Shown here piece after piece: positions 1 through 10,431 of a DNA stretch of 64,000 nucleotides. Position 1 is the first letter of the stretch; the number at the start of each line of letters is the position of its first letter. The position numbers and the translations under genes are program-made. The DNA is from Streptomyces rubradiris (GTDB lineage Bacteria; Actinomycetota; Actinomycetes; Streptomycetales; Streptomycetaceae): positions 3,472,001 through 3,536,000 of the forward strand of contig NZ_BNEA01000015.1 in NCBI RefSeq assembly GCF_016860525.1, given 5' to 3'. Under the pieces are notes generated by a model. That model was not told the DNA's origin. It was given only the letters and a program-made list of their open reading frames with translations, and did not search any database.

Positions 1-30
1 GGTGTAGGCGGCGAGGTGCTGCGCGCTCAT
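1..30 (-). CDS. nuoJ: NADH-quinone oxidoreductase subunit J, first codons only
   Basis: Only the first ten codons lie in the window. On the minus strand an ATG at 30-28 overlaps the TGA of nuoI (29-27) as ATGA, and the frame reads [10 protein letters not shown] to the window edge. NuoJ is a membrane subunit of complex I and normally follows nuoI in actinomycete nuo operons. Identity rests on position and the translational coupling, since the fragment is too short to recognise by itself. Confidence 0.7.
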   Translation of the reverse strand, partial: MSAQHLAAYT

Positions 31-677
31 CGGCCGATCACCTCCTGCGAGGCCGGCTCGTCCTCGCCGAAGGTGGCGGCGGCCTCCTGCGGACCCTCGC
101 CCTTGGAGACGGCGGGCTGCCGGACGGTGCCGGGCGCGGCGTGGGTGACCAGGCCGCGGTAGTAGTCCTGTTCGTCCATCCCCGGGTAGATGGCGTGCGG
201 GGTGTCGACCATGCCCTCTTCGAGGCCGGCGAGCAGCTGCTCCTTGGTGTAGATGAGGTTGGCCCGGCTGGAGTCGGCCAGTTCGAACTCGTTGGTCATC
301 GTCAGCGCGCGCGTGGGGCACGCCTCGATGCACAGGCCGCACAGGATGCAGCGGGCGTAGTTGATCTGGTAGACGCGGCCGTAGCGCTCGCCCGGCGAGT
401 AGCGTTCCTCGTCGGTGTTGTCGGCGCCCTCCACATAGATGGCGTCGGCGGGGCAGGCCCAGGCGCACAGCTCGCAGCCGACGCACTTCTCCAGGCCGTC
501 CGGATGGCGGTTGAGCTGGTGCCGTCCGTGGAACCGCGGAGCCGTGGTCTTCTTCTGCTCCGGGTACTGCTCGGTCAGCCGCTTCGTGAACATGGCCTTG
601 AAGGTCACGCCGAAGCCGGCCACGGGGTTCTGGAAGCCGGGCTTGATCTGCCCGGACTCCTGGGGCTCCTCAGCCAT
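27..677 (-). CDS. nuoI: NADH-quinone oxidoreductase subunit I (two 4Fe-4S ferredoxin-type)
   Basis: NuoI carries two [4Fe-4S] clusters that pass electrons from the peripheral arm of complex I towards quinone. Two ferredoxin motifs are visible, [12 protein letters not shown] and [12 protein letters not shown], in the middle third of a 216-residue protein. A low-complexity acidic C-terminal tail follows. I chose the ATG at 677 (MAEEPQES) because AAGGAGG lies just upstream on the minus strand; the open frame extends further upstream but that part overlaps nuoH. The gene overlaps the end of nuoH by 8 bp and the start of nuoJ by 4 bp, so it is part of one operon. Confidence 0.97.
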   Translation of the reverse strand: MAEEPQESGQIKPGFQNPVAGFGVTFKAMFTKRLTEQYPEQKKTTAPRFHGRHQLNRHPDGLEKCVGCELCAWACPADAIYVEGADNTDEERYSPGERYGRVYQINYARCILCGLCIEACPTRALTMTNEFELADSSRANLIYTKEQLLAGLEEGMVDTPHAIYPGMDEQDYYRGLVTHAAPGTVRQPAVSKGEGPQEAAATFGEDEPASQEVIGR

Positions 678-2034
678 CGGACGCCTCCTTTCCATCCGAA
701 GTTCCGTCACTGACAGTGTCCGGCCCACCACTGACAATCAGCTCCCGCTCCCGGCGCGGGCGGCGCCTGGGCACCGGCGGCAGCTGCTGTCCGGGCAGCG
801 GCGGTACGGGGAATCCGCCCGCCATGGGATCGAAGACCGGCTCCCGGGCGGCGGGCGGCCCGGCGGTCCTGTTCTTCTCGCGGAACATGTCGGCGACGAA
901 GGACACGAGCAGCAGGGCGAGGACACCGCCGCCGACGTAGAGGGCGATGTCGGCGAAGTCGTAGTTCTCGTTGCGCAGCGCGCGGACGGTCGCGACGAGC
1001 ATCAGCCAGGTCACCGAGACCGGGATGAGGACCTTCCAGCCGAGCTTCATCAGCTGGTCGTAGCGCACGCGCGGGAGGGTGCCGCGCAGCCAGATGAAGA
1101 AGAACAGCAGCAACTGGACCTTGACGACGAACCAGAGCAGCGGCCACCAGCCGTGGTTGGCGCCCTCCCAGAAGGTGCTGATCGGCCAGGGGGCGCGCCA
1201 GCCGCCGAGGAAGAGGGTGGCGGAGACGGCCGAGACCGTCACCATGTTGACGTACTCGGCGAGCATGAACATCGCGAACTTGATCGACGAGTACTCGGTG
1301 TTGAAGCCGCCGACCAGGTCGCCCTCGGACTCCGGCATGTCGAAGGGGGCGCGGTTGGTCTCGCCGACCATCGTGACGATGTACAGGATGAAGGAGACCG
1401 GCAGCAGCAGGATGTACCAGCGGTCGGCCTGCGCCTCCACGATCCTGGACGTCGACATCGACCCCGAGTAGAGGAACACGGAGGCGAACGCGGCACCCAT
1501 GGCGATCTCGTAGGAGATCATCTGCGCGCAGGAGCGCAGGCCGCCCAGCAACGGATAGGTGGATCCGGAGCTCCAGCCCGCCAGCACGATGCCGTAGATG
1601 CCGACGGAGGCGACCGCGAGGATGTAGAGCATCGCGATCGGCAGGTCGGTGAGCTGCATCGTGGTGCGGTGGCCGAAGACCGAGATCTCGTTGCCGGCCG
1701 GGCCGAAGGGGATCACCGCGATCGCCATGAAGGCGGGGATGGCCGCGACGATCGGCGCGAGGACGTAGACCACCTTGTCCGCGCGTTTGACGACGAGGTC
1801 CTCCTTGAGCATCAGTTTGATGCCGTCGGCGAGCGACTGGAGCATGCCCCAGGGGCCGTGCCGGTTGGGGCCGATGCGCAGTTGCATCCAGGCGACGACC
1901 TTGCGCTCCCAGACGATGGAGAACAGCACGGTCACCATCAGGAAGGCGAAGCAGAAGACGGCCTTGACGACGATCAGCCACCAGGGGTCGCGGCCGAACA
2001 TCGAGAGGTCTTCAGCGGCGAGGTACGCGGTCAT
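670..2034 (-). CDS. nuoH: NADH-quinone oxidoreductase subunit H
   Basis: NuoH is the membrane subunit that forms much of the quinone-binding chamber where the peripheral and membrane arms of complex I meet. The 454-residue product is strongly hydrophobic with about eight membrane spans. It contains family stretches such as [13 protein letters not shown] near the start, the loop [20 protein letters not shown], and [19 protein letters not shown] near the end. A basic proline-rich tail of about 60 residues follows the last span and is longer than in enteric NuoH. The ATG at 2034 overlaps the nuoG stop as ATGA. Confidence 0.97.
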   Translation of the reverse strand: MTAYLAAEDLSMFGRDPWWLIVVKAVFCFAFLMVTVLFSIVWERKVVAWMQLRIGPNRHGPWGMLQSLADGIKLMLKEDLVVKRADKVVYVLAPIVAAIPAFMAIAVIPFGPAGNEISVFGHRTTMQLTDLPIAMLYILAVASVGIYGIVLAGWSSGSTYPLLGGLRSCAQMISYEIAMGAAFASVFLYSGSMSTSRIVEAQADRWYILLLPVSFILYIVTMVGETNRAPFDMPESEGDLVGGFNTEYSSIKFAMFMLAEYVNMVTVSAVSATLFLGGWRAPWPISTFWEGANHGWWPLLWFVVKVQLLLFFFIWLRGTLPRVRYDQLMKLGWKVLIPVSVTWLMLVATVRALRNENYDFADIALYVGGGVLALLLVSFVADMFREKNRTAGPPAAREPVFDPMAGGFPVPPLPGQQLPPVPRRRPRRERELIVSGGPDTVSDGTSDGKEASDG

Positions 2035-4535
2035 GCCTCCACCTCCTTGGGGGCCGTCCCGGCGGTGGCCGGCGGGCCGATGCGGACGAGGGAGCCGGGC
2101 CGCGCCCCGGCGTCGGAGGCGACGCCGCCGCCGGCGGAGTTCAGCGGGAGCCAGACCACCCGGTCGGGCATCTCGGTGATCCGAAGGGGCAGTTCGACCG
2201 TGCCGGCGGGTCCGGTGACGGCCAGGGTGTCGCCGTCCGCGACGCCCGCCTCGGCGGCCGTGGCCGCGGACAGGCGGGCGAGCGCGGCGTGCCGGGTCCC
2301 GGCGAGCGCCTCGTCGCCCTCTTGCAGGACACCCTGGTCGAGCAGGAGCCGGTGCCCGGCCAGTACGGCCTCGCCGGCCGCCGGGCGGGGCAGGGCGCCC
2401 GCGGACTCCATCGGCGGCAGGGCGCGGGGGCCGTCCCAGAGGCCGAGCCGGTCGATCTCCGCGCGGGTGGTGCGCAGGTCCGGCAGGCCCAGGTGGGTGT
2501 CCATGGCGTCGGCGAGCATGTGCAGCACGCGGGTGTCGGCCGGGGCGAGCCGGCGGGTCATCTGGTCGGGCTTGAGGGCGGCCTCGAAGGGGCGCACCCG
2601 GCCTTCCCAGTTGAGGAAGGAGCCGGACTTCTCGGCGACCGCGGCGACCGGCAGGACGACGTCGGCGTGCGCGGTGACCTCACTGGGCCGCAGCTCCAGC
2701 GACACCAGGAAGCCGACGCTTCGAAGTGCCTCACGCGCGCGTGCCGGGTCGGGCAGGTCGGCGACCTCCACCCCGGCGACCAGCAGCGCGGACAGTTCCC
2801 CGGCCGCGGCGGCCGCCAGGATCTGGTGGGTGTCGCGGCCGTAGCCCGCGGGGAGTTCGGCGAGCCCCCAGACGGCGGCGACCTCTTCCCGCGCGCGCGG
2901 GTCGGTCGCGGGCCGGCCGCCCGGCAGCAGGGAGGGCAGCGCGCCCGCCTCCACGGCGCCGCGCTCACCGGCCCGGCGGGGGATCCACACCAGCTCGGCG
3001 CCGGTCGCGGCAGCGGTGCGCACGGCGGCGGTGAGACCGCCCGCGACCGCGGCCAGCCGCTCCCCCACGACGATGACGGCGCCGTCGGCGCGCAGCGCCT
3101 CGGCGGCACGCGTGCCCGGCTCCTCCAGGCCGACGCCGCTCGCCAGGGCGTCCAGCCACTCGGTCTCGGTGCCGGGGGCGGCCGGCAGCAGCGTGCCGCC
3201 GGCCTTCTCCAGGCCCCGGGTGGCGTGCGTGGCCAGCGCGAACACCCGCTGCTTGTGCTTACGCCATGCCTTGCGCAGCCGCAGGAAGACGCCGGGGGCC
3301 TCCTCCTCCGACTCGAAGCCGACCAGCAGCACGGCGGGCGCCTTCTCCAGGGAGGCGTACGTGACGCCCGTACCGTCCAGGTCACGGCCGCGGCCGGCGA
3401 CCCGGGCGGCGAGGAAGTCGGCCTCCTCGCCGCTGTGCACGCGCGCGCGGAAGTCGATGTCGTTGGTGTCGAGCGCCACGCGGGCGAACTTGCTGTAGGC
3501 GTAGGCGTCCTCGACGGTCAGCCGGCCGCCGGTGAGGACGCCGGCCCGGGAGCGCGCGGCGGCGAGGCCCTGGGCCGCCGCCTGGAGCGCCTCGGGCCAG
3601 GACGCGGGCTCCAGCACCCCCTCGGCGTTGCGCACCAGCGGGGTGTCGAGGCGGTCGCGCTGCTGCGCGTAGCGGAACGCGAAGCGTCCCTTGTCGCAGA
3701 TCCACTCCTCGTTGACCTCGGGGTCGTTGGCGGCGAGCCGCCGCATGACCTTGCCGCGCCGGTGGTCGGTGCGGGTGGCGCAGCCGCCGGCGCAGTGCTC
3801 GCACACCGACGGCGAGGAGACGAGGTCGAAGGGACGGGAGCGGAAGCGGTACGCGGCCGAGGTGAGCGCGCCGACCGGGCAGATCTGGATGGTGTTGCCG
3901 GAGAAGTACGACTCGAAGGGGTCGCCCTCGCCGGTGCCGACCTGCTGGAGCGCGCCCCGCTCGATCAGCTCGATCATGGGGTCGCCCGCGATCTGGGTGG
4001 AGAAGCGGGTGCAGCGGGCGCACAGCACGCACCGCTCGCGGTCGAGCAGCACCTGTGCGGAGATCGCGACGGGCTTCTCGTAGGTCCGCTTGCGGCCCTC
4101 GAAGCGGGACTCGGCGTTGCCGTGCGAGACCGCCTGGTTCTGCAGCGGGCACTCGCCGCCCTTGTCGCAGACCGGGCAGTCCAGCGGGTGGTTGATGAGC
4201 AGCAGCTCCATCACGCCCTGCTGGGCCTTCTCGGCGACCGGGGAGGTGAGGTGGGTCTTGACGACCATGCCGTCGGTGCAGGTGATGGTGCAGGACGCCA
4301 TCGGCTTGCGCTGGCCCTCGACCTCGACGATGCACTGGCGGCAGGCGCCGGCCGGGTCCAGGAGGGGATGGTCGCAGAACCGGGGGATCTCGATGCCGAG
4401 CTGTTCGGCGGCGCGGATGACCAGGGTGCCCTTGGGCACGCTGATCTCGATGCCGTCGATCGTCAGCGTGACGAGGTCTTCCGGCGGGAGGGCCGCCTCG
4501 CCCCCGCCGGCGGGAGCGCTCGTGGTCACGGTCAT
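2031..4535 (-). CDS. nuoG: NADH-quinone oxidoreductase subunit G
   Basis: NuoG is the large iron-sulfur subunit of the NADH-oxidising module. The 834-residue protein opens with a [2Fe-2S] ferredoxin domain ([15 protein letters not shown], about residues 50-65). Next come the [4Fe-4S] region with [17 protein letters not shown] and [10 protein letters not shown], then a molybdopterin-oxidoreductase-like domain with CEHCAGGC. The C-terminal half is alanine-rich and divergent, as is usual in actinobacteria. The ATG at 4535 overlaps the nuoF TGA (ATGA), and the stop overlaps the nuoH start. Confidence 0.97.
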   Translation of the reverse strand: MTVTTSAPAGGGEAALPPEDLVTLTIDGIEISVPKGTLVIRAAEQLGIEIPRFCDHPLLDPAGACRQCIVEVEGQRKPMASCTITCTDGMVVKTHLTSPVAEKAQQGVMELLLINHPLDCPVCDKGGECPLQNQAVSHGNAESRFEGRKRTYEKPVAISAQVLLDRERCVLCARCTRFSTQIAGDPMIELIERGALQQVGTGEGDPFESYFSGNTIQICPVGALTSAAYRFRSRPFDLVSSPSVCEHCAGGCATRTDHRRGKVMRRLAANDPEVNEEWICDKGRFAFRYAQQRDRLDTPLVRNAEGVLEPASWPEALQAAAQGLAAARSRAGVLTGGRLTVEDAYAYSKFARVALDTNDIDFRARVHSGEEADFLAARVAGRGRDLDGTGVTYASLEKAPAVLLVGFESEEEAPGVFLRLRKAWRKHKQRVFALATHATRGLEKAGGTLLPAAPGTETEWLDALASGVGLEEPGTRAAEALRADGAVIVVGERLAAVAGGLTAAVRTAAATGAELVWIPRRAGERGAVEAGALPSLLPGGRPATDPRAREEVAAVWGLAELPAGYGRDTHQILAAAAAGELSALLVAGVEVADLPDPARAREALRSVGFLVSLELRPSEVTAHADVVLPVAAVAEKSGSFLNWEGRVRPFEAALKPDQMTRRLAPADTRVLHMLADAMDTHLGLPDLRTTRAEIDRLGLWDGPRALPPMESAGALPRPAAGEAVLAGHRLLLDQGVLQEGDEALAGTRHAALARLSAATAAEAGVADGDTLAVTGPAGTVELPLRITEMPDRVVWLPLNSAGGGVASDAGARPGSLVRIGPPATAGTAPKEVEA

Positions 4536-5878
4536 GCGTTCACCTCCGGGCGGTCCGCCCAGGCCGTGGACTTGGCCGGGTCGAAGGGGCAGCCCCGGCC
4601 CGTGATGTGCTGTTCGTACTCCTCGCGGAAGTACTTCAGCGAGGAGAAGATCGGGGACGCGGCGCCGTCGCCGAGGGCGCAGAAGGACTTGCCGTTGATG
4701 TTGTCGGCGATGTCGGCGAGCTTGTCGAGGTCGGACAGGGCGCCCTTGCCGGCCTCGATGTCCCGCAGCAGCTGCACCAGCCAGTACGTCCCCTCCCGGC
4801 AGGGGGTGCACTTGCCGCAGGACTCGTGGGCGTAGAACTCGGTCCAGCGGGTGACGGCCCGCACCACGCAGGTCGTCTCGTCGAAGCACTGCAGGGCCTT
4901 GGTGCCGAGCATGGAGCCGGCGGCGCCGACGCCCTCGTAGTCGAGGGGGACGTCGAGGTGTTCGTCGGTGAACATCGGCGTGGAGGAGCCGCCCGGCGTC
5001 CAGAACTTCAGCCGGTGGCCGGGCCGCATGCCGCCGCTCATGTCGAGGAGCTGGCGCAGGGTGATGCCGAGCGGGGCCTCGTACTGCCCGGGGCTGGCGA
5101 CGTGGCCGCTGAGCGAGTAGAGCGTGAAGCCCGGGGACTTCTCGCTGCCCATCGACCTGAACCATTCCTTGCCGTTTTTCAGGATGGCGGGAACCGACGC
5201 GATCGACTCGACGTTGTTCACAACAGTCGGACAGGCGTAGAGGCCTTCCACGGCGGGGAAGGGGGGACGCAGCCGCGGTTGACCACGGCGGCCTTCGAGC
5301 GAGTCGAGCAGCGCGGTCTCCTCACCGCAGATGTACGCGCCGGCGCCGGCGTGCACGGTGAGCTTCACGTCGAGCCCGCTGCCCAGGATGTTCTCGCCGA
5401 GGTAGCCCGCCGCGTAGGCCTCGCGCACGGCCTCGTGCAACCGCCGCAGTACGGGGACGACTTCACCACGCAGGTAGATGAAGGCGTGCGACGACCTGAT
5501 GGCGTGGCACGCGATGACGATGCCCTCGATGAGGCTGTGCGGGTTCGCGAAGAGGAGCGGGATGTCCTTGCACGTCCCGGGCTCCGACTCGTCGGCGTTG
5601 ACAACGAGATAGTGCGGTTTTCCATCACCCTGGGGGATGAACTGCCACTTCATCCCGGTCGGGAACCCGGCGCCGCCGCGGCCTCGCAGCCCGGATTCCT
5701 TGACGTAGGCGATCAGGTCGTCCGGCGGCATGGCGAGGGCCTTGCGGAGCCCCTCGTACCCTTCGTGCCTCCGGTAGACGTCCAGAGTCCAGGACCGGTC
5801 CTCGTCCCAGAAGGCCGACAGCACGGGTGCGAGCAGCTTCTCGGGGCTCGGGTCCTTGACCTCGGATACCACGGTCAT
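4532..5878 (-). CDS. nuoF: NADH-quinone oxidoreductase subunit F (NADH and FMN binding)
   Basis: NuoF binds NADH and FMN and starts electron flow in complex I. Visible motifs in the 448-residue product are the glycine-rich NADH site [13 protein letters not shown], the FMN-contact region [29 protein letters not shown], and the [4Fe-4S] ligand set [12 protein letters not shown] near the C-terminus. The ATG at 5878 shares one base with the nuoE TGA. Length and motif order are typical of the family, and the gene sits mid-operon. Confidence 0.98.
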   Translation of the reverse strand: MTVVSEVKDPSPEKLLAPVLSAFWDEDRSWTLDVYRRHEGYEGLRKALAMPPDDLIAYVKESGLRGRGGAGFPTGMKWQFIPQGDGKPHYLVVNADESEPGTCKDIPLLFANPHSLIEGIVIACHAIRSSHAFIYLRGEVVPVLRRLHEAVREAYAAGYLGENILGSGLDVKLTVHAGAGAYICGEETALLDSLEGRRGQPRLRPPFPAVEGLYACPTVVNNVESIASVPAILKNGKEWFRSMGSEKSPGFTLYSLSGHVASPGQYEAPLGITLRQLLDMSGGMRPGHRLKFWTPGGSSTPMFTDEHLDVPLDYEGVGAAGSMLGTKALQCFDETTCVVRAVTRWTEFYAHESCGKCTPCREGTYWLVQLLRDIEAGKGALSDLDKLADIADNINGKSFCALGDGAASPIFSSLKYFREEYEQHITGRGCPFDPAKSTAWADRPEVNA

Positions 5879-6660
5879 CACTCCCCCTCCTCTTCTGCCT
5901 GGCCCGCCGACGGGGCGTCCGGGGACTGCTGGACCCGCGGATGGACCACGCGCGCGGGCGCGGCCTCTCCCTTGGCCAGGCGGAGGCCCACCAGCGAGGC
6001 GGGTCCCGCGCTGCCGCCCTCCTCGACGGCCCCGGGCCGCTCGTCGGGGAAGCCGGCCAGGATGCGCGCGGTCTCCTTGAAGGTGCACAGGCGCGCCCCG
6101 CGCGTGGGCTGTACGGGGCGCCCGGCGCGCAGGTCGTCGACCAGGCGCTTGGCGCTCGCGGGGGTCTGGTTGTCGAAGAACTCCCAGTTGACCATCACGA
6201 CCGGCGCGTAGTCGCAGGCCGCGTTGCACTCGATGTGCTCCAGGGTGACCTTGCCGTCGCCGGTGGTCTCGCCGTTGCCGACGCCCAGGTGCTCCTGGAG
6301 GGTCTCGAAGATGGCGTCGCCGCCCATGACCGCGCACAGCGTGTTGGTGCACACGCCGACCTGGTAGTCGCCGGAGGGCCGGCGCCGGTACATGGTGTAG
6401 AAGGTGGCGACCGCGGTGACCTCGGCCGTGGTCAGGCCGAGCATGTCCGCGCAGAACCGCATCCCGGTGCGGGTGACGTGGCCCTCCTCGGACTGCACGA
6501 GGTGGAGCAGCGGCAGCAGGGCGGAGCGGGAGTCGGGGTAGCGCGCGATCACTTCGCGCGCGTCCGCCTCCAGCCGGGCCCGGACGTCGTCCGGGTAGGC
6601 CGGTGCGGGCAGTTCGGGCATGCCCAGGCTGATGCCCCGCTCCGAAGAAGAGGTGGTCAC
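5878..6660 (-). CDS. nuoE: NADH-quinone oxidoreductase subunit E
   Basis: NuoE is a thioredoxin-fold subunit with one [2Fe-2S] cluster (N1a) next to NuoF. The expected cysteine pairs are visible as [12 protein letters not shown] and [11 protein letters not shown]. The 260-residue product has a charged, alanine- and glycine-rich C-terminal extension. The GTG at 6660 (VTTSSSERG) was chosen because it overlaps the nuoD stop as GTGA, matching the coupling across this operon; an internal ATG at MPELPAP is a less likely alternative. Confidence 0.96.
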   Translation of the reverse strand: MTTSSSERGISLGMPELPAPAYPDDVRARLEADAREVIARYPDSRSALLPLLHLVQSEEGHVTRTGMRFCADMLGLTTAEVTAVATFYTMYRRRPSGDYQVGVCTNTLCAVMGGDAIFETLQEHLGVGNGETTGDGKVTLEHIECNAACDYAPVVMVNWEFFDNQTPASAKRLVDDLRAGRPVQPTRGARLCTFKETARILAGFPDERPGAVEEGGSAGPASLVGLRLAKGEAAPARVVHPRVQQSPDAPSAGQAEEEGE

Positions 6661-7982
6661 CGGTCGACGCCTCCCATCACGGGGTCGATGGACGCGACGG
6701 CGACGATGACGTCGGCGACCTGGCCGCCCTCGCACATCGCCGCCATGGCCTGAAGGTTGGTGAAGGACGGGTCGCGGAAGTGGACCCGGTAGGGGCGGGT
6801 GCCGCCGTCGGAGACGGCGTGCACCCCGAGTTCGCCCTTGGGCGACTCGACGGCCGTGTACGCCTGCCCCGGCGGGACCCGGAAGCCCTCGGTGACCAGC
6901 TTGAAGTGGTGGATGAGGGCCTCCATGGAGGTGCCCATGATCTTCTTGATGTGGTCGAGGGAGTTGCCGAGTCCGTCCGGTCCGAGGGCGAGCTGGGCGG
7001 GCCAGGCGATCTTCTTGTCCGCGACCATGACCGGGCCGGGCTGGAGCCGGTCCAGGCACTGCTCGATGATCCTGAGCGACTGGCGCATCTCCTCCAGGCG
7101 GACGAGGAAGCGGCCGTAGGCGTCGCAGGAGTCGGCGGTCGGGACGTCGAAGTCGTAGTTCTCGTAGCCGCAGTACGGCTGGGCCTTGCGCAGGTCGTGC
7201 GGGAGGCCGGTGGAGCGCAGGATCGGGCCGGTGGCGCCGAGGGCCATGCAGCCGGCCAGGTCGAGGTAGCCGATGTCCTGCATGCGGGCCTTGAAGATGG
7301 GGTTCCCGGTGGCGAGCTTGTCGTACTCCGGGAGGTTCTTCTTCATCTTCTTCACGAACTCGCGGATCTGGTCCACCGCGCCGGGCGGCAGGTCCTGGGC
7401 GAGTCCGCCGGGCCGGATGTACGCGTGGTTCATGCGCAGGCCCGTGATGAGCTCGTAGAGGTCGAGAATCATTTCACGATCACGGAATCCGTAGATCATG
7501 ATCGTGGTGGCGCCGAGCTCCATGCCGCCGGTGGCGATGCACACCAGGTGGGAGGACATCCGGTTCAGCTCCATCAGGAGCACCCTGATGATCTCGGCGC
7601 GCTCGGTGATCTGGTCCTCGATGCCGAGGAGTTTCTCGACGGCGAGGCAGTAGGCGGTCTCGTTGAAGAAGGACGTCAGGTAGTCCATGCGCGTCACGAA
7701 CGTGGTGCCCTGCGTCCACGTGCGGTATTCGAGGTTCTTCTCGATGCCGGTGTGGAGGTAGCCGATGCCGCAGCGGGCCTCGGTGACCGTCTCGCCCTCG
7801 ATCTCCAGGATGAGGCGGAGCACTCCGTGGGTGGAGGGGTGCTGGGGACCCATGTTGACGACGATGCGTTCGTCGTCGGCGCGGGCCGCGGACTGGACGA
7901 CCTCGTCCCAGTCGCCACCGGTGACCGTGTAGACGGTGCCCTCGGTGGTTTCCCGGGCGGCTGCTGACTGGGTGCTGCTCAC
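6657..7982 (-). CDS. nuoD: NADH-quinone oxidoreductase subunit D
   Basis: NuoD is the 49-kDa subunit, related to the large subunit of [NiFe] hydrogenases, and supplies part of the quinone-reduction site. Family signatures in the 441-residue protein include [15 protein letters not shown] near the N-terminus, [23 protein letters not shown], and [14 protein letters not shown] near the end. The GTG at 7982 overlaps the nuoC TGA (GTGA). Operon position between nuoC and nuoE is canonical. Confidence 0.98.
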   Translation of the reverse strand: MSSTQSAAARETTEGTVYTVTGGDWDEVVQSAARADDERIVVNMGPQHPSTHGVLRLILEIEGETVTEARCGIGYLHTGIEKNLEYRTWTQGTTFVTRMDYLTSFFNETAYCLAVEKLLGIEDQITERAEIIRVLLMELNRMSSHLVCIATGGMELGATTIMIYGFRDREMILDLYELITGLRMNHAYIRPGGLAQDLPPGAVDQIREFVKKMKKNLPEYDKLATGNPIFKARMQDIGYLDLAGCMALGATGPILRSTGLPHDLRKAQPYCGYENYDFDVPTADSCDAYGRFLVRLEEMRQSLRIIEQCLDRLQPGPVMVADKKIAWPAQLALGPDGLGNSLDHIKKIMGTSMEALIHHFKLVTEGFRVPPGQAYTAVESPKGELGVHAVSDGGTRPYRVHFRDPSFTNLQAMAAMCEGGQVADVIVAVASIDPVMGGVDR

Positions 7983-8764
7983 GAGTACGACCTCCGCTGG
8001 TCCGGAGCCGGGATCTGGGCGCCCTTGTACTCGACGGGGATGCCGCCGAGGGGGTAGTCCTTGCGCTGCGGGTGGCCCTGCCAGTCGTCCGGCATCATGA
8101 TCCGCGTCAGGGCCGGGTGACCGTCGAAGACGATTCCGAAGAAGTCGTAGGTCTCGCGCTCGTGCCAGTCGTTGGTCGGGTACACGGAGACCAGGGACGG
8201 GATGCGCGGGTCGCCGTCGGGGGCGCTGGCTTCCAGGCGGATCAACCGGTTGTGGGTGATCGAGCGCAGGTGGTAGACGGCGTGCAGCTCGCGGCCCTTG
8301 TCGTTCGGGTAGTGGACGCCGCTGACGCCGGTGCACAGCTCGAAGCGCAGGGCCGGGTCGTCGCGCAGGACGCGGGCGACGCGGACCAGGTGCTCGCGTT
8401 CGATGTGGAAGGTCAGTTCGTCGCGGTCGACGACCGTCTTCTCGATGGCGTTCTCCGGCAGGAGTCCCTGTTCCTCCAGGGCGCCTTCGAGTTCGTCGGC
8501 GACCTCGTCGAACCAGCCGCCGTAGGGCCGGGTCGCCGGTCCCGGGAGCCGGACCGAGCGGACGAGGCCGCCGTAGCCGGAGGTGTCGCCGCCGTTGTTG
8601 GCACCGAACATGCCGCGCTGGACGCGGATCTCCTCGCCGCCCTGGCCGCGCCGGCCGGGGAGGTTGGCCGCGGCGAGGTCCTTCTCGGGGTTGACCCCGT
8701 TCGCGGAACCGTTCGCGTGCGCGGACCCGTTCGCGCCCTGGGTGCCGTTCTTCGCGTCGCTCAC
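7979..8764 (-). CDS. nuoC: NADH-quinone oxidoreductase subunit C
   Basis: NuoC is the 30-kDa peripheral-arm subunit. The family signature [16 protein letters not shown] and [17 protein letters not shown] sit near the C-terminus of the 261-residue product. The first 90 or so residues form a low-complexity extension rich in Asn, Gly and Ala, which is typical of streptomycete NuoC. The GTG at 8764 overlaps the nuoB TGA as GTGA. Confidence 0.96.
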   Translation of the reverse strand: MSDAKNGTQGANGSAHANGSANGVNPEKDLAAANLPGRRGQGGEEIRVQRGMFGANNGGDTSGYGGLVRSVRLPGPATRPYGGWFDEVADELEGALEEQGLLPENAIEKTVVDRDELTFHIEREHLVRVARVLRDDPALRFELCTGVSGVHYPNDKGRELHAVYHLRSITHNRLIRLEASAPDGDPRIPSLVSVYPTNDWHERETYDFFGIVFDGHPALTRIMMPDDWQGHPQRKDYPLGGIPVEYKGAQIPAPDQRRSYS

Positions 8765-9315
8765 CGCAGCAGCCCCTTCATCTCGATCGTGGGCAGGGCC
8801 TTCAGCGCCGCTTCCTCCGCCTCCCGGGCCGCTTCCTCGGCGTTCACGCCGAGCTTGGAGGACTGGATCTTCTGGTGGAGCTTGAGGATCGCGTCCATGA
8901 GCATCTCGGGCCGGGGCGGACAGCCGGGGAGGTAGATGTCGACCGGGACGATGTGGTCGACGCCCTGGACGATCGCGTAGTTGTTGAACATGCCGCCCGA
9001 GGAGGCGCAGACGCCCATGGAGATCACCCACTTGGGGTTGGGCATCTGGTCGTAGACCTGCCGCAGGACGGGCGCCATCTTCTGGCTGACCCGGCCGGCG
9101 ACGATCATCAGGTCGGCCTGGCGCGGCGAGCCGCGGAAGACCTCCATGCCGAAGCGTGCGAGGTCGTAGCGGCCGGCGCCGGTGGTCATCATCTCGATGG
9201 CGCAGCAGGCCAGGCCGAAGGTGGCCGGGAAGACGGACGCCTTGCGCACCCAGCCCGCGGCCTGCTCGACGGTGGTGAGCAGGAAGCCGCTCGGCAGCTT
9301 TTCTTCGAGTCCCAT
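8761..9315 (-). CDS. nuoB: NADH-quinone oxidoreductase subunit B
   Basis: NuoB carries cluster N2, the direct electron donor to quinone. The 184-residue protein shows the adjacent cysteines in LACCAIEMM, the later cysteine in GVCASSGG, and GCPPRPE. These are the four ligands expected of the family. The ATG at 9315 begins [10 protein letters not shown], as usual in actinobacteria. It lies 15 bp downstream of nuoA in the same operon. Confidence 0.98.
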   Translation of the reverse strand: MGLEEKLPSGFLLTTVEQAAGWVRKASVFPATFGLACCAIEMMTTGAGRYDLARFGMEVFRGSPRQADLMIVAGRVSQKMAPVLRQVYDQMPNPKWVISMGVCASSGGMFNNYAIVQGVDHIVPVDIYLPGCPPRPEMLMDAILKLHQKIQSSKLGVNAEEAAREAEEAALKALPTIEMKGLLR

Positions 9316-9330
9316 GTCGTTAAAGGCCCC

Positions 9331-9690
9331 TCAGTCCCATTCCAGGCCGCCGCGCCGCCATACGTACGCGTACGCGACGAAGACGGTGAGCACGAAGAGC
9401 AGCATCTCCACGAGCCCGAAAATCCCCAGGGCGTCGAAGGTGACGGCCCAGGGATAGAGGAAGACGATCTCGATGTCGAAGACGATGAAGAGCATCGCCG
9501 TCAGGTAGTACTTGATGGGGAAGCGCCCGCCGCCGGCCGGCGTGGGGGTCGGCTCGATGCCGCACTCGTAGGCTTCGAGTTTGGCGCGGTTGTACCGCTT
9601 CGGACCGATCAGCGTGGCCATGACCACGGAGAAGATCGCAAAGCCTGCCCCGAGGGCTCCCAGTACGAGGATGGGCGCATACGCGTTCAC
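9331..9690 (-). CDS. nuoA: NADH-quinone oxidoreductase subunit A
   Basis: NuoA is a small membrane subunit of complex I with three spans. The 119-residue product has the loop KLEAYECGIEPTPTPAGGGRF and the acidic segment FIVFDIEIVFLYPWA that mark the family. It is the promoter-proximal gene of the nuo operon. The GTG at 9690 is preceded by AGGAGCGAGGAGCG. A Rex-like palindrome lies about 105 bp upstream, which fits redox control of the operon. Confidence 0.97.
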   Translation of the reverse strand: MNAYAPILVLGALGAGFAIFSVVMATLIGPKRYNRAKLEAYECGIEPTPTPAGGGRFPIKYYLTAMLFIVFDIEIVFLYPWAVTFDALGIFGLVEMLLFVLTVFVAYAYVWRRGGLEWD

Positions 9691-9795
9691 CGCTCCTCGC
9701 TCCTCTCAGTCGGCACTGACTGCTGGCGGATCACTGGGCTCACGCGCCTCACCGGTCCCACGAACCCCGCTCGTCCCGGGCGAAGATCGAGAACA

Positions 9796-9811
9796 TGTGA
9801 AGCAGGTCACA
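9796..9811. promoter_or_regulatory. Rex-type redox operator upstream of nuoA
   Basis: The 16-mer TGTGAAGCAGGTCACA has perfect 5-bp outer arms (TGTGA and TCACA). It closely resembles the Rex operator TGTGAACNNNTTCACA. Rex senses NADH/NAD+ in Streptomyces, and nuo is among its known targets in S. coelicolor. Position in the nuoA upstream region supports the call; binding has not been shown here. Confidence 0.65.
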
Positions 9812-10068
9812 AGCCCGACTGCCTCGCATCTTATGCCTGTCGCTCTGTGATCTGCGACACGGGGTATTGCACAAGCTTTGTGATCTCCACCACCTGACGA
9901 AGGATCATGAAGTCGGATGATGGGTGATCTACACACCGGAAGCGTTCAGTTGATCACCAGAAGTGACATTCCTACTTATCACCGCAGGCGAGAGGGGTCG
10001 TCTCAATATCAAGAGAGTTCGCCTGCATGCAAATTGGTGCTGGGCGCAGGCATCTGATAGTGGGCCCC

Positions 10069-10152
10069 GTTCACATCCCGGAGCGGACTCCGCGGCGGGT
10101 GTGAACGCGGAACCCGGCGCGTGCACGCGTTCACGAAGTCCGCACGCGCCGG
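10069..10152 (+). promoter_or_regulatory. Two consecutive stem-loops with an alternative pairing, putative leader RNA
   Basis: Stem 1 pairs GTTCACATCC (10069-10078) with GGGTGTGAAC (10097-10106), using G-U pairs, around an inner CGGAG/CTCCG helix. Stem 2 pairs CCGGCGCGTGC (10114-10124) perfectly with GCACGCGCCGG (10142-10152). GTGAACGCG in the 3' arm of stem 1 (10101-10109) is also an exact complement of CGCGTTCAC in the loop of stem 2 (10126-10134), so the two arrangements exclude each other. It precedes a wall-hydrolase gene, a class often under riboswitch control in Streptomyces. I cannot match it to the c-di-AMP (ydaO) consensus. Confidence 0.4.
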
Positions 10153-10279
10153 ACGCCGGAGTTCCACCGGCCGTTCCGTGACCTCCGTCACGTCCATGAG
10201 AGGGCGATGAGAACCGGGGTTGGCCAACGACCCCAACCAGTGGTAAGCGCGGGGCAATTCGGACGTAATGATCAAAGGC

Positions 10280-10301
10280 CGTGATCAAGGGCTTGATCAC
10301 G
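10280..10301. promoter_or_regulatory. Perfect 10-bp inverted repeat, candidate operator
   Basis: CGTGATCAAG and CTTGATCACG are exact reverse complements separated by GG. A further TGATCA copy lies at 10269-10274. The repeat lies 74 bp or more before any possible start of the wall-hydrolase gene. It looks like a dimeric repressor or activator site. No regulator gene is adjacent, so the binding protein is unknown. Confidence 0.4.
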
Positions 10302-10431
10302 ACGGTCCGCAATGTCCGTTACGGCGTCAATAAAGCGCGACACGCCCGGGTTTCCAGGTATCGATTGAGCAACTGTGGCGCACGACACGTTTCTTGAAGA
10401 TATGAAGGAGCCCCTGGTACCGGTTGTTCCC

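Larger units (their letters stand above)
9691..10431. other. Long divergent intergenic region between nuoA and the wall hydrolase
   Basis: About 740 bp without a credible gene separates nuoA (minus) from the NlpC/P60 gene (plus). It holds the Rex-like site, a CACAAGCTTTGTG palindrome near 9870-9882, a run of strong stem-loops from 10069 to 10238, and a perfect 10-bp inverted repeat at 10280-10301. Three TGATCA hexamers cluster between 10269 and 10299. Small open frames here have no family signature or good start. The region most likely carries two promoters and a structured leader. Confidence 0.6.

Noticed and set aside
439..2844. Long plus-strand open frame across nuoI, nuoH and nuoG
   Set aside because: It is antisense to three certain nuo genes, has an Arg/Gly/Asp-rich nonsense composition and no domain. 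High GC makes such open frames common.
9930..10374. c-di-AMP (ydaO) riboswitch before the NlpC/P60 gene
   Set aside because: Expected from gene class, but I could not find the conserved ydaO motifs in order. I report only an unclassified structured leader.
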